Positions 13,013 through 23,750 of a DNA stretch of 64,000 bases are shown here, piece by piece. Position numbers and translations under genes: made by a program. How positions within the stretch are numbered: the first letter of the stretch is position 1; each line of letters starts with the position of its first letter. This DNA comes from Pseudomonas poae. GTDB taxonomy: Bacteria > Pseudomonadota > Gammaproteobacteria > Pseudomonadales > Pseudomonadaceae. Where the stretch lies: the NCBI GenBank assembly GCA_004000515.1, contig CP034537.1:1612001-1676000 (forward strand), written 5' to 3'. Below the pieces are notes generated by a model that searched no databases, was not told the DNA's origin, and saw only the letters and a list, made by a program, of their open reading frames with translations.

Positions 13013-14988
13013 ATGTCTCAACCTCGCGCTCGGATCGCCTCCCAGCTAGGCCTCGCGTTAGCCGTGATTCTGGCTGTCGTTATCAGCGGCAGTACCGTGT
13101 TTGCCTTGCGTTCCCTCGACTCCGCCAACCTCGATACCCGAGAGGAACACCTGGCCAGCGAGGCGCGCTTACTCGCCGACCAACTCAATACCTTCCACAG
13201 CACCTTGCGCGAGAGCACCCAGCGTTTGAGCGGGCTGTTTGAAAAGCGCTTCGGCGCCGGTTTGAGTGTGCGTGCGGACCAGCCGGTGACGGTGGCAGGC
13301 GTGCAGACTCAAGCCTGTATTTGGGCAGCGATGTGTTGAACAACGATTTCGATGAGGTCGATGAGTTCAAGGACAACTCGGGCGGCGTAGCCACTGTGTT
13401 TGTGCGCAATGGCGAGGACTTTATTCGCGTCAGCACTTCGCTGACCAAGCAGGACGGCAGCCGCGCGATCGGCACCGCGCTGGATCACCAGCACCCGGCC
13501 TATCAACGTTTGTTGGGCGGGCAAGGCTACGTTGGCCGCGCGGTGCTGTTCGAACGCTCTTACATGACCCAATACACGCCGGTGCGCGATGCTGCTGGCA
13601 AGGTCATTGCGGTGCTGTTTGTCGGCTTCGACTACACCGATGCGCAGAACGCCCAGTTCGACAACCTCAAGCGGTTCCGTATCGGCAAGACCGGCTCCTT
13701 GGCGTTGCTGGATGAGCAAAAGCATTGGCTGGTGCCGCCGGCGGGCGTGCAGGCGTTGGACCCGGCGATCCCACTGATGCTCGACCTAGCAAAAACGCCG
13801 GGCAAGGGGCGCTTCTGGAGTGACAAGAACGAAGATTTCTACAGTGTCTCGGTGCCGTTCGAAGGGGGCCCGTGGTCGGTCGTAGCGAGCATGCCGAAGT
13901 CGGAGATCCGCGAAGTGACGTGGGCGGTGGGCATCCGCCTGGTGATCGGTAGCGTACTGGCGATGTTGTTCGCGGTGGGTGCCGCGGTCTGGCTGCTGCG
14001 CAGCAAATTGCAGCCCTTGAGCGACCTGGTGCGTCAGGCCGAGGCGTTGGGCGCGGGCGACCTGAGCGTACGTCTGAATGTTTCCAGCCATGATGAAATC
14101 GGCCAGTTGGCGCGCAGCTTCAACCAGATGGGTGAGGCGCTGTCGACCATGGTCTCGCATATTCGCAAGGCGGCCGAAGAGGTCAACAGCCGGGCAAAGG
14201 CGTTGTCCGGGTTGTCCGGTGGTGCGTATGAAGGCATGGAGCAGCAATCCGGTGAAATCACCAGCATGGCCGGCGCGGTGGAGGAGTTCAGCGCCACCTC
14301 GTTGAATATCGCCGACAACATGGGCAACACCGAACGCTTGGCACAGGAAAACGCCCAGCAAACCCGTATCGGACGCACATCGATGCAAGAGGCGTCGTCG
14401 TCCCTGGAGCACATCGCCACGGCGCTCAATAGCACCGCCACGGTGATCAACACGTTGGGCCAGCGCTCCCAGGAAATCGGCGGGATCGTCGGTGTGATTA
14501 CTTCCATCGCCGAGCAGACCAATTTGCTGGCGCTGAACGCCGCGATCGAGGCAGCGCGTGCCGGTGAGCAAGGCCGTGGGTTTGCAGTGGTTGCTGATGA
14601 GGTTCGCAACCTGGCGTCGCGCACTCGCCAAGCCACCGACGAAATCTCTGGAATGATCCAGAGCATCCAGCAGGAAACCGGTAACGCCATTACCACGATG
14701 GAACACGGCAATGTGCTGATGCAGGAGGGGCTGTCGCGCAACGCAGACGTGGCTTCGGCCCTGGCGCGCATTGACGAACAAAGTCGTTCGGCAGGGCAGC
14801 AATTCGCCGCCATCACAACCGCCACCCACGAGCAGAGCAGCACCGCGACCTTGCTGAGCAGCAACTTGCAGAGCATTGCGTTGGCCAACAGTGAGCAGCG
14901 TGAAGTGGTGTCGAATTTGGCGATTACGGCCAAAGAGTTGGAAACGTTGGCGGCGGGCTTGCGTCAGGAGGTAGACCGCTTCCGCTGA
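13013..14988 (+). CDS. Methyl-accepting chemotaxis protein with Cache-type sensor (frameshifted)
   Basis: A chemoreceptor of about 658 residues. An N-terminal membrane segment ([19 protein letters not shown]) is followed by a periplasmic Cache-type (Cache3/Cache2 fusion-like) ligand domain with [22 protein letters not shown], a second membrane segment near residue 310, a HAMP domain ([18 protein letters not shown]) and the cytoplasmic signalling hairpin [20 protein letters not shown]. No C-terminal CheR-tethering pentapeptide is visible. A missing C near 13309 splits off the first 99 residues. The ligand cannot be predicted. I do not recall this gene in the equivalent PAO1 interval, so it may be accessory. 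Confidence 0.9.
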
Positions 14989-15052
14989 CGCGCCTCGGAT
15001 CGAGTTTTTATAGCAACGAAGCGCGATAGCGCTGTAGTGTGGGCTTGCCCCG

Positions 15053-16330
15053 GTACAGACCGGGGACATCGTTTACATTTCTAACCGGGGACATGGTTTA
15101 CAGGTTATTACGCATGATCAGGAGGTAACTGATCATGCCCTGGAACCAAGAGTCTCCCATGGATCAACGAATCAAACTGGTCATCGACTGGCTTTCTGGT
15201 GACTTCACCAAAAGCCAGTTAGCTCGGCGCTTCGGCGTCAGTCGACCGACTGTAGATAAATGGATCTCCCGTCACGTTGAAGGAGATTTAAAGTCGTTGG
15301 CAGAGCTATCTCGACGACCCCATAACAGCCCAAACAAGACTGACGATGAGATCTTGGCTCGCATAGTGGCGATGAAAGAAGCCCACTATGAATGGGGGCC
15401 GAAGAAGCTTGTCAGGCTATTAGGAATCGATGATTCGTCGGTCGCCTGGCCATCTCCAAGCACGGCAGGCCAATGGCTTGACCGTCTTGGGCTGGTCAAA
15501 AACGACGCTTCAAACGACGGCACAGTACCGGTCACAGGGAAATGCGCGAAGCCAACGAGCCCAACAATACGTGGTGCGCTGACTACAAAGGGCAGTTCAA
15601 GATGCTCAACGCCCATATGTGCTATCCCTTAACCGTTACAGACCATGCCTCTCGTATGATTTTTGGCGTGCAGAGCTCACTCCAGGATCATGACCAAGCC
15701 TGTAAAACAAGCATTTGAGAGGCTTTTCCATGAGTACGGAATGCCTGAAGTCATTCGGTCTGACAACGGCGTTCCTTTTGCGTCTCCAGGCCTGGCAAGA
15801 ATGTCCACACTGGCCGTTTGGTGGATCCGTTTGGGTATATATCCGGAGCGAACCATGCCGGGAAGACCGGACCAAAATGGCCGGCATGAACGGATGCATC
15901 GCAGTATGAAGTTAGAGCTACCGATTGGGAAAAACCTGGTTGAGCAGCAGCTTTTTCTAGAGCACTTTCGACATGAATTCAATTACATACGCCCCCACGA
16001 GGCGCTCGGCATGAAGCGCCCAGGAGAGCTGTATGTGCCGTCTAATCGACCTTATCCAGGATGCTTGCCGGATGTGGAATATGCGGCGGAAATGAAAGTA
16101 CGAAGCGTAAGGAAAAACGGCTCGATCATGTGGAAAGGAAAGTTGGTGTTTGTTAGCGAAGCACTATCAGGAGAACGGATTGCGCTCAAGGAAGTTGAAG
16201 AAGATGTTTGGGATCTTTACCTGTGTGATTATCCCTGGGGAGGCTTGGACGAGGAATGAGCCGCGTCCAAGCTTCAAATGTGTAAACGATGTCTCCGGTT
16301 TCAGATGTAAAGGATGTCTACGGTTCTACA
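15053..16330 (+). mobile_element. IS481-family insertion sequence, copy 1
   Basis: A 1278-bp element flanked by a 4-bp direct repeat CCCG (15049-15052 and 16331-16334). Both ends carry two tandem copies of an ACCGGGGACATCGTTTACA-like motif in inverted orientation: left at 15058-15102, right at about 16285-16330. It encodes one DDE transposase in the IS481 style. Copy 2 at 58144-59420 is nearly identical and sits at the same base of another REP. Confidence 0.87.
15135..16259 (+). pseudogene. IS481-family transposase, copy 1 (two compensating frameshifts)
   Basis: A DDE transposase of about 374 residues when frames are joined. The N-terminal HTH (KSQLARRFGVSRPTVDKWISR) is followed by the catalytic core: first Asp in WCADYKGQF, second in VIRSDNGVPFAS, and Glu in PGRPDQNGRHERMH. 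The middle part, with the first Asp, is in a different frame from both ends: one A seems missing from the run near 15500 and one T extra near 15660. Start ATG 15135 has a strong AGGAGGT site. Copy 2 shares both changes, so they may be real and inherited. If real, the protein is inactive unless frameshifting occurs. Confidence 0.82.
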
Positions 16331-16472
16331 CCCGCGCTGGGCTGCGAAGCGGCCCTATACCCAGACTACTCGGTTTTCCTGAAACGCCGCGGCGACCTTA
16401 TTGGGGCCGCTGCGCAGCCCAGCGCGGGGCAAGCCCGCTCACTACAGGCGTGCGATTTTTTGCTGGCCAGGC

Positions 16473-17970
16473 TTAAGTAATCGCCGCCGGGCGGTATTGC
16501 AGGGCCTCTTGCAGATGGTGGCGAGCGATGGCGGCAGCTTGCTCCAAGTCTGCCAAGGTGCGCGCCACCTTCAACAGCCTGTGAGCCGCCCGCAGTGACA
16601 GCGTCAGCCGCTCACAGGCGGCCTCCAGCCAGCCTTCATCGATCTTCGACAGCTGGCAGTGTTTGCGCAGCCCGGGTAGGTCCAGGAATGCATTGGCGCA
16701 GCCTTGGCGCCGTAGCTGGCGTTCACGGGCGTCGGCCACGAGTTTTGATGCACTTGCCGTATCGTCACCGGCCTGCGGTGTTGGATTCAGCGCAGTGCTC
16801 TCCCGTGCAACGGTCAGGTGCAGGTCGATGCGGTCCAGTAGCGGCCCGGAAAGTTTGTTGCGGTAGCGCTGGATCTGCTCCGGCGTACAGCGGCAGCGCC
16901 CGCTGGGCTCGCCCAAGTAGCCGCAAGGGCATGGGTTCATCGCCGCCACCAGTTGAAAACGTGCCGGGAAACTCACCCGGTCGCGTGCGCGGGAAATCAC
17001 GATATGGCCCGACTCCAACGGCTCTCGAAGCACCTCCAGCACCTTGCGATCAAACTCCGGCAACTCATCCAGAAACAGCACACCGTGATGGGCCAGGGTA
17101 ATTTCCCCCGGTTGAGGTTTTTGATCCACCGCCCACCAATGCGGGCCCTGATGCTGAGTGGTGGGGCTGGCGAAAGGGTCGATGGGGCCAGTGGCTCAGC
17201 GGCGCGAGGCTGACTACGGACTGAATCGCAGCCACTTCCAACGCCTCCCTGCTCGCTCAGCGGTGGCAGCAAGCCCGGCAAGCGGCTGGCGAGTAGGGTC
17301 TTGCCGGTTCCCGGCGGCCCGCTGAATAGCAGGTTGTGTGCGCCTGCCGCCGCAATCAGCAGTGCGCGCTTGGCGGCTAGCTGGCCCTGTACTTCATTCA
17401 AGTCCGGATAAGGCTTGTTGAGATACAGCAAACCATCGGACTTGTAAGGCTCAATCGGCTGATGTCCGTTCAGGTGCGCGACCACCTGTAGCAGGTGGTC
17501 CACCGCAATGACTTTCAAGCCCGACGCCAGGCACGCTTCTTCGGCATTGGCACGGGGCACTATCACGGTGCGCCCGGCCTTGCGCGCCGCCAGCGCGGCT
17601 GGCAACACACCTTTCACCGCCCGTACTTCCCCCGACAGCGCCAGTTCACCCAGGCATTCCACATCGTCGAGCATCAACGCTGGCACCTGCACGCTGGCCG
17701 CCAATATCCCCAGCGCAATCGCCAGGTCAAACCGCCCGCCGTCCTTGGGCAGGTCGGCAGGTGCGAGGTTGAGGGTGATACGGCGGGCGGGGTATTGCAG
17801 CGCGGAGTTGAGAATGGCGCTGCGTACGCGGTCCTTGCTTTCCTTGACCGCCGTTTCCGGCAAACCCACCAAGGTCAGGGACGGTAGACCATTGGCCATG
17901 TGCACCTCGACGGTGACGGCAGGGCTTCGACGCCGACCTGGGCGCGGCTGTGGACAATAGCGAGGGACAT
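16473..17970 (-). CDS. comM: YifB/ComM family Mg-chelatase-like AAA+ ATPase (three frameshifts)
   Basis: A protein of about 499 residues. The N-terminal ChlI-like domain (MSLAIVHSRAQVGVEA, then VGLPETAVKESKDRVRSA) is followed by the AAA+ core with Walker A SGPPGTGKTLLASRL and Walker B GVLFLDELPEF, an NPCPCGY stretch, and a C-terminal helical domain. In naturally competent bacteria ComM is a hexameric helicase that promotes branch migration during integration of transformed DNA. Three indels break it: missing C near 17922, extra G near 17247 and extra A near 17119. Three independent runs of high conservation argue for sequencing errors. Confidence 0.9.
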
Positions 17971-18084
17971 GCGTGTTCCTTGAAAAGAGGCCGCTTCCAG
18001 CGGGTTTTTCAAGGGTAGGCGAGGCGGGGAAAAGCGAGGCAGAGAGGTTTTACAGAACGTATCCAGGGACCGCCGCAGAGCTAT

Positions 18085-18155
18085 TGTGGGAGCTGGCTTG
18101 CCTGCGATGGCGTCTTGTCAGTCAAACCGCTATCGCAGGCAAGCCAGCTCCCACA
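18085..18155. repeat. REP palindrome pair, TGTGGGAGC type
   Basis: TGTGGGAGCTGGCTTGCCTG at 18085-18104 and its inverted copy ending at 18155 flank a short spacer. It lies between the ends of ubiK and the start of comM on the minus strand. Confidence 0.85.
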
Positions 18156-18165
18156 TTGACCGCGT

Positions 18166-18425
18166 TTATTCAGCGGGCGGGGTGAGCTTGGCTTCCAGCT
18201 CGGCGACTTTCGCTTCCAGGCTCTCAAGCCGCGCACGCGTGCGCGCCAACACCACCATCTGGCTATCAAACTCTTCCCGGCTCACCAGGTCGAGTTTGCT
18301 GAAGCCACTTTGCAGCAATGCCTTGAACTGGCTTTCGATTTCGTTGCGGGCAGCGGGGTGTCGCCGCTGAACAGGCGAGAGGCGTGGCCGCTCAGGGCGT
18401 CGAGGAGGTCTTTGGGCGCGAGCAT
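18166..18425 (-). CDS. ubiK: UbiK family ubiquinone biosynthesis accessory factor (frameshifted)
   Basis: A small protein of about 86 residues. The C-terminal two thirds match the YqiC/UbiK (DUF526, BMFP) family: FKALLQSGFSKLDLVSREEF then a coiled coil (LARTRARLESLEAKVAELEAKL). UbiK binds the UbiJ sterol-carrier-like protein and supports aerobic ubiquinone synthesis. The N-terminus MLAPKDLLDAL is in another frame because one C is missing near 18357. Start ATG 18425. The recalled PAO1 order comM-PA5289-glnK matches. Confidence 0.82.
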
Positions 18426-18498
18426 GGGAAATAGTCCGGAAAACTGTTGGCCGGCAGTGTATCACGCGGCGTCTATAGTCTTTTTCACGGCCTTGGGC

Positions 18499-18546
18499 GC
18501 ACGCTTTTCGCGCAAAGTGCCTGGCGTGCGCGCACCGTTTTTGTGC
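18499..18546. promoter_or_regulatory. Two NtrC-like binding sites upstream of glnK
   Basis: GCAC-N7-GCGC at 18499-18513 and GCAC-N7-GTGC at 18532-18546 match the NtrC core GCAC-N7-GTGC (the second exactly). Their centres are 33 bases apart, about three helical turns, and lie about 110 and 140 bases upstream of the predicted sigma-54 start. This is the usual enhancer layout. Confidence 0.6.
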
Positions 18547-18621
18547 GCATTGTCATCGCGAAAAAGCCCCGCAGGTGGGCATAGGTGGGCAAAGGACTGA
18601 TTTCAGTGATTTTTACGGAGC

Positions 18622-18637
18622 TGGCAAGGTTTCTGCT
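18622..18637 (+). promoter_or_regulatory. Candidate sigma-54 promoter of glnK-amtB
   Basis: TGGCAAG-N4-CTGCT matches the sigma-54 consensus TGGCACG-N4-TTGCW with two mismatches; the invariant GG (18623-18624) and GC (18635-18636) are exactly ten bases apart. The start would be near 18648, leaving a leader of about 200 bases before glnK. Confidence 0.6.
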
Positions 18638-18676
18638 TAGACGATCATGACCCATGCACTGATGCAGTCGCTGTGA

Positions 18677-19186
<510 letters not shown>

Positions 19187-19220
19187 GCCGCCAAACCCCA
19201 ACGCCCCAGGAGAAAACAAT

Positions 19221-20556
19221 ATGACTCTGCGTAAATTCGCAGGGCTCGGAGCCCTGTTGTCCATCGTAATGCCAAGCCTGGCCATGGCGGCAGACGAAGT
19301 GGCTGCTCCAGTCCTCAATTCCGGCGACACCGCGTGGATGCTCACATCCACCGCGCTGGTGCTGTTCATGACCATTCCAGGCCTGGCGCTGTTCTACGGC
19401 GGCATGGTGCGCTCCAAAAACATTCTTTCCGTGATGATGCAGTGCTTCGCCATCACCGGTCTGATCACCATCCTGTGGTTCGTCTACGGCTACAGCATGG
19501 CGTTCGACACGACCGGGATGGAAGCGGGCGTCGTCAACTTCAACTCGTTCGTGGGCGGCCTGTCCAAACTGTTCCTGTCGGGTGTGACCCCAGCGAGCAT
19601 CACTGGCCCTGCGGCGCTGTTCCCTGAGGCGGTGTTCGTCACCTTCCAGATGACGTTCGCCATCATTACCCCTGCGCTGATCGTCGGTGCTTTCGCTGAG
19701 CGTATGAAGTTCTCCGCGATGCTGATCTTCATGGGCGTCTGGTTCACTCTGGTCTACGCGCCGATTGCCCACATGGTGTGGGGCGGCCCGGGTTCGCTGC
19801 TGGGCGACTGGGGCGTGCTGGACTTCGCAGGCGGCACCGTGGTGCACATCAACGCCGGTGTGGCGGGCTTGGTAGCGTGCATCGTGCTCGGCAAGCGCAA
19901 GGTTTCCCGACCACCCAATGGCGCCGCACAACCTGGGCTATACCCTGGTGGGCGCGGCGATGCTGTGGGTCGGCTGGTTTGGCTTCAACGCCGGTTCCGC
20001 AGCTGCTGCCAACGGCACTGCCGGCATGGCGATGCTGGTCACCCAGATCGCTACCGCTGCTGCGGCATTGGGCTGGATGTTCGCCGAGTGGGTCACCCAC
20101 GGTAAGCCAAGCGCGCTGGGCATTGCCTCGGGTGTGGTTGCAGGCTTGGTGGCAATCACCCCTGCCGCTGGCACCGTAGGCCCGATGGGTGCCTTGGTGA
20201 TCGGCTTGGTGGCCGGTGTGATCTGCTTCTTCTGCGCCACCAGCCTCAAGCGCAAACTGGGCTACGACGACTCCCTGGACGCATTCGGCGTGCACGGTAT
20301 CGGCGGTATCGTTGGTGCGATCCTTACTGGCGTGTTCGCTGCCCCTGCACTGGGCGGCTTCGGCACCGTGACTGACGTGGCTGCACAGGTCTGGATCCAG
20401 GCCAAAGGCGTCGGTTTCACCGTGATCTACACGGCCATCGTGACCTTCATCATCCTCAAGGTGCTGGATGCGGTCATGGGCCTGCGGGTTACCGAGGAAG
20501 AGGAAGCGGTTGGCCTCGACCTGGCACAACACAACGAACGCGGCTACAACTTGTAA
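19221..20556 (+). CDS. amtB: Ammonium transporter AmtB (frameshifted)
   Basis: An ammonium channel of about 445 residues with a cleavable signal peptide (GALLSIVMPSLAMA) and eleven predicted membrane segments. The pore histidines appear in GGTVVHINAG and DAFGVHGIGGI, and the TM1 signature GLALFYGGMVRSKN is present. Two single-base deletions close together, near 19899 and 19916 (AAGGTTTCCC and CACCCAATGG), break the frame around GKRKGFPTTPMAPHNL. GlnK, encoded just upstream, would block the channel when nitrogen is ample. Function is secure. Confidence 0.94.
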
Positions 20557-20571
20557 GTACGCGTAAAAAAG

Positions 20572-20597
20572 ATGCCCGGCTTGCCGGGCATTTTTTG
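20572..20597 (+). terminator. Rho-independent terminator after amtB
   Basis: The stem ATGCCCGG-CTT-GCCGGGCAT followed by six Ts starts 16 bases after the amtB stop codon. Confidence 0.9.
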
Positions 20598-20744
20598 CCT
20601 GGTGTTTGTCAGTCTCAGAATGCTGTAACGGTTTTTCCCTGGAGTTTGTGCTGGTACGTGCGGGGCACTTTTCGCCCTGCGAATGTCTTACAGGCATGTA
20701 GGTGTATTCGACACTTTGTTTTTTCCCAGAGCGCGCTAGAATGC

Positions 20745-20890
20745 GCGCCGATGGGCGCAGAACTGAAGGCGTGCCACGTGTTATCTGGACGAGCACCGTG
20801 ATCATGACGGTGCTCGTAAAGTCCTCGCCACCGTGCACGGTGATGGGGCATAAGCCACTGGTTATCCAGTGGATGTTGATTTTTTCCGGC
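20745..20890 (+). ncRNA. Candidate structured small RNA between amtB and sutA
   Basis: Three perfect stems follow one another: ACGAGCACCGT/ACGGTGCTCGT (20789-20817), the palindrome CACCGTG/CACGGTG (20829-20842) and CCACTGG/CCAGTGG (20855-20872). The last is followed, after eight bases, by a T-rich run (20879-20885) resembling a terminator. A possible -10 box TAGAAT lies at 20737-20742, with only a weak -35. A 74-residue reading frame (20702-20926) crosses the same segment but resembles nothing I know. Whether this is an RNA, or leader structure of sutA, is open. Confidence 0.4.
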
Positions 20891-20895
20891 GGCCT

Positions 20896-20923
20896 TCGAC
20901 AGTTGGCGAAGCTGGGCTATAAC
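20896..20923 (+). promoter_or_regulatory. Candidate sigma-70 promoter of sutA
   Basis: TCGACA (20896-20901) and TATAAC (20918-20923) are separated by 16 bases and lie 32 bases before the sutA start. Confidence 0.55.
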
Positions 20924-20955
20924 TAATCTGCTTTTCGCAAGTCATGAGGTAGAAC

Positions 20956-21282
20956 ATGAGCGACGATGATCTGGAAAACGACGAACTCGAAGTAGGTGAC
21001 GAAGACGACACCGAAGAAGGTCTTGAAGCGGCGGCGGAAGACGTTGCTGACGACGACGGTGGCGATGATGCACCTGCTCCGACTGCCAAAGGCAAAGCCA
21101 AGGCTGCGGTGTCGGTAGATGAGCTGCCAAGCGTTGAAGCCAAGAACAAAGAGCGTGATGCCCTGGCCCGCGCGATGGAAGAGTTCCTCGCTAAAGGCGG
21201 CAAAGTGCAGGAAGTCGAGGCTAACGTGGTGGCAGATCCACCGAAGAAGCCGGATAACAAGTACGGCAGCCGACCTATCTGA
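20956..21282 (+). CDS. sutA: SutA family RNA polymerase-associated transcriptional regulator
   Basis: An intact 108-residue protein with a very acidic, disordered N-terminal half (many Asp/Glu up to residue 40) and a conserved C-terminal half: ELPSVEAKNKERDALA, then KVQEVEANVVADPPKKPD and the ending KYGSRPI. This pattern matches SutA of P. aeruginosa, which binds RNA polymerase and supports transcription of ribosomal and sigma-S genes during slow growth. An ATGAGGT site precedes the start. Own promoter and terminator are visible, so it is probably a single-gene unit. Confidence 0.88.
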   Translation: MSDDDLENDELEVGDEDDTEEGLEAAAEDVADDDGGDDAPAPTAKGKAKAAVSVDELPSVEAKNKERDALARAMEEFLAKGGKVQEVEANVVADPPKKPDNKYGSRPI

Positions 21283-21300
21283 GGTCAGCCACCTGCTATG

Positions 21301-21330
21301 AAAAAGCCCGCCGTCGCTGCGGGCTTTTTC
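21301..21330 (+). terminator. Rho-independent terminator after sutA
   Basis: The stem AAAAAGCCCGC/GCGGGCTTTTT lies 19 bases after the sutA stop codon. Confidence 0.88.
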
Positions 21331-21388
21331 ATGTCTGGAATAAAGTGAAATAGGGCACTGCAATATCCTGTGGTGCCTGGCCCACCGC

Positions 21389-21413
21389 TATCGCAGGCAA
21401 GCCAGCTCCCACA
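21389..21413. repeat. Single REP unit, TGTGGGAGC type
   Basis: TATCGCAGGCAAGCCAGCTC followed by CCACA matches one arm of the pair at 18085-18155. The opposite arm is absent. It sits between the convergent sutA and HAD genes. Confidence 0.7.
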
Positions 21414-21425
21414 TTGAGTTCGGTG

Positions 21426-22121
21426 TCAGTTCCAGCTGCGAAGCAGTTCTGGCAACTCCGACAGGTTACGAATCTCGGCATCCGGGCGCTTATCCGCATC
21501 CCACACCTTACCCGTCGGGTTAAACCACACCGCCCGAAGCCCCGCCTGCTGAGCCCCGGCAATGTCATCCCCCGGGTGATCACCAATATGCACCGCCGCA
21601 CTCGCATCCACCCCACCTCGCTGCAACGCCTCTTGGAACAGGCGCGCATCCGGCTTGGCAATGCCGATATCTTCGGCGCGCAGGGCAAAGTGGAAGTAGT
21701 GCGACAGGCCAACACGTTGCACATCCGCATTGCCGTTGGTGATCACACCCAGCAGGAAGCGCTGGCGCAATGCTTGGAGCATCGGCTCGGCTTCGGGAAA
21801 GGGCGTGAGTTGATGGCGTGCATGAATGAACGCCTCAAAGCATACATCGGCCATTTGTGCGGCTTCGGGTTGTGGATAACCGGCCTCTTCAAACGCGTGC
21901 AGCAACACGCGGTGGCGCAGGATGCTGATGCGGTTTTTGAGCTCCGGATGACGCTCCAGCACCTGCTTGCGCAAGGCTGCGAAATGCTCCAGCGGCAAGT
22001 CGCCGACCTTGGACGCATGGGTGGCCAGCCATTCGCGCATCGACGCTTCGGCGCTGATGATGACGGGTACGTTGTCCCAGAGCGTGTCGTCCAGGTCGAA
22101 GGTGATCAGCTTGATACTCAT
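21426..22121 (-). CDS. HAD family hydrolase (YigB-like phosphatase)
   Basis: An intact 231-residue haloacid dehalogenase-fold protein. HAD motif I is FDLDDTLWD near residue 10, motif II is GVITNGN, and motifs III/IV are IAKPDARLF and [13 protein letters not shown]. In E. coli the gene after xerC is yigB, an FMN phosphatase; the same position and similar size suggest that role here, but this is inference. Its start ATG overlaps the xerC stop by four bases (ATGA), so it is the last gene of the lptM-lysA-dapF operon. Confidence 0.88.
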
Positions 22122-23017
22122 GAGTCGCCGCCCTTGATGCGTTTGGCCCGTGGATGGGCGCTGTCGTACACCGTTGCAAGGTGTTGGAAGTCCAGGTGGG
22201 TGTAGATCTGCGTGGTCTTGATGTCGGAGTGGCCGAGCAGTTCTTGCACGGCGCGCAGGTCCTGGGAGGACTCCAGCATATGGCTGGCAAAGGAGTGCCG
22301 CAGCATATGCGGGTGCAGGTTCTGCCCCAGTTCGCGCTCGCCGGCGGCCTTGACTCGTACCTGGATAGCCCGTGGCCCCAGGCGGCGGCCTTGCTGGCTG
22401 ACAAAGACGGCATCGTCCGCCGGGTTGGTCAGAAGACGCAGCGGCAACCATAGCTGCAAGGCTTCCCGAGCCTTTCTGCCCACTGGCAGTACGCGCGTCT
22501 TGCTGCCTTTGCCGAGTACCTGCACCAGGCCGTCCGCCAGGTCCAGTTGATCGAGGTTCAAGCCGGTCAGTTCTGAAAGGCGCAGGCCCGAGGAGTAGAA
22601 CAGCTCCAGGATTGCCTGGTCACGATGGGCCAGGAAGTCGTCCTCTACCGCGCCGTCCAACAGTTGCAGGGCGCGGTCGGTGTCCAGAGTCTTGGGCAGG
22701 CGTCGCTCGCCCTTGGGCGGCGACAGGCCATTGGCCGGGTCGTGGTCGCACAGGCCTTCACGGTTCAAATAATGATAGAGGCCACGTACCGCAGACAGCA
22801 GGCGCGACAGGCTGCGCGAGGATTGACCAGCCTGGTGCAGGCGGGCGATCAGGCTGCGCAGGCTCTGGATATCCAGGGCCTTCCAACTGCTGATCTGTTG
22901 TTTTTCGCAGTACGCCAGGACCTTGTTCAAGTCCCGTCGGTACGCTTCCAGCGTATGGGGCGACACCTGGCGCTCGTTGCGCAGGTGAGCGCAATAAGCG
23001 TCCAGTTGCCGTTCCAT
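22118..23017 (-). CDS. xerC: Site-specific tyrosine recombinase XerC
   Basis: An intact 299-residue tyrosine recombinase that, with XerD, resolves chromosome dimers at dif. The SAM-like N-terminal DNA-binding domain spans about 1-90. Catalytic residues are visible as Arg146 (SGLRLSEL), Lys170 (VLGKGSK), His237 and Arg240 (HPHMLRHSF), His263 (LLGHSDI) and Tyr272 (QIYTHL). It is encoded two bases downstream of the DUF484 gene, matching the enterobacterial dapF-yigA-xerC-yigB arrangement. Confidence 0.96.
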
Positions 23018-23019
23018 GG

Positions 23020-23737
23020 CTAGCGCACCGCGCGCAGGGCGGTGGTGAAGCGTGGCAAAACGCGGCCCAGCACTTCGGCGATGTAGGTCAGGAACAGGGT
23101 GCCGACCGAGCTTTTGTAGTGCGCAGGATCGCGGCTGGCGATGGCAAGCACGCCATGCAGGCCCTGATGGCTGAGGGCGACCACGGCGGTGGAGCCGATC
23201 TGCTTGCGCTGTTCGGCGCCAAACAGGAAGTCCAGTTCATGCTCGCGCAACGTGCCGCTGATGGTCTTGCCTTCGGACAGCAAGCCGCCAATCGCGGTTT
23301 GCGCTTCGCTGCCGCTGACCCAGCGACCCACCGGCATCGGGTTGTCGCTGAACAGGATCAGGCTGACAAAGGGTACCTGGAAGTCCTGGCGCAGGCTGTC
23401 TTCGACGGCGATTACCGTTTCTTCCAGGCTGGAGGCGTCCATGAGGGTCAGGATCAGGCGGCGGGTTTTCTCGAACAGGCGGTCGTTGTCGCGGGCCACG
23501 TCCATCAGGTGCGAGAGCTTGTGGCGCATTTCGATATTGCGCTCGCGCAGGATCTTCATTTGCCGCTCCACCAGCGAGACGGTGTCGCCCCGCTGGTGGG
23601 GGAATGCGCAGGGCCGGCAGGAGTTCTTCGTGGTCGACGAAAAAGTCCGGATTAGCCTCAAGGTACGCCGCGACGGCAGCGGCCTCCAGACTTTCGCTCG
23701 GGGACGCTTCTGCGGGTACTTGAGGCTTATCGGTCAT
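23020..23737 (-). CDS. DUF484 family protein (frameshifted)
   Basis: A protein of about 239 residues with the DUF484 pattern: [22 protein letters not shown] at the N-terminus, a central coiled coil ([13 protein letters not shown]) and a GAF-like domain ([11 protein letters not shown] to [17 protein letters not shown]). DUF484 proteins are always found next to xerC but their role is not established. An extra C in the run at 23598-23602 shifts the frame after residue 46. It lies 13 bases after dapF and two before xerC. Confidence 0.87.
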
Positions 23738-23750
23738 TAGCTTCGCTCAC

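Larger units (their letters stand above)
15033..16446. repeat. REP palindrome pair interrupted by an IS481-family element
   Basis: The left REP arm (a slightly altered TGTAGTG-TGGGCTTGCCCC) begins at 15033; the right unit GCGCGGGGCAAGCCCGCTCA ends with CTACA at 16446. The left arm is split by the IS between its TTGCCCCG and CGCTGG parts. Removing the IS and one CCCG copy restores the intact arm seen at 5631. Confidence 0.8.

Noticed and set aside
15053..16330. Programmed -1 frameshifting in the transposase
   Set aside because: The A-run is CAAAAAC, not a standard slippery heptamer, and a second +1-type change is also needed; sequencing error or inherited decay explains it more simply.
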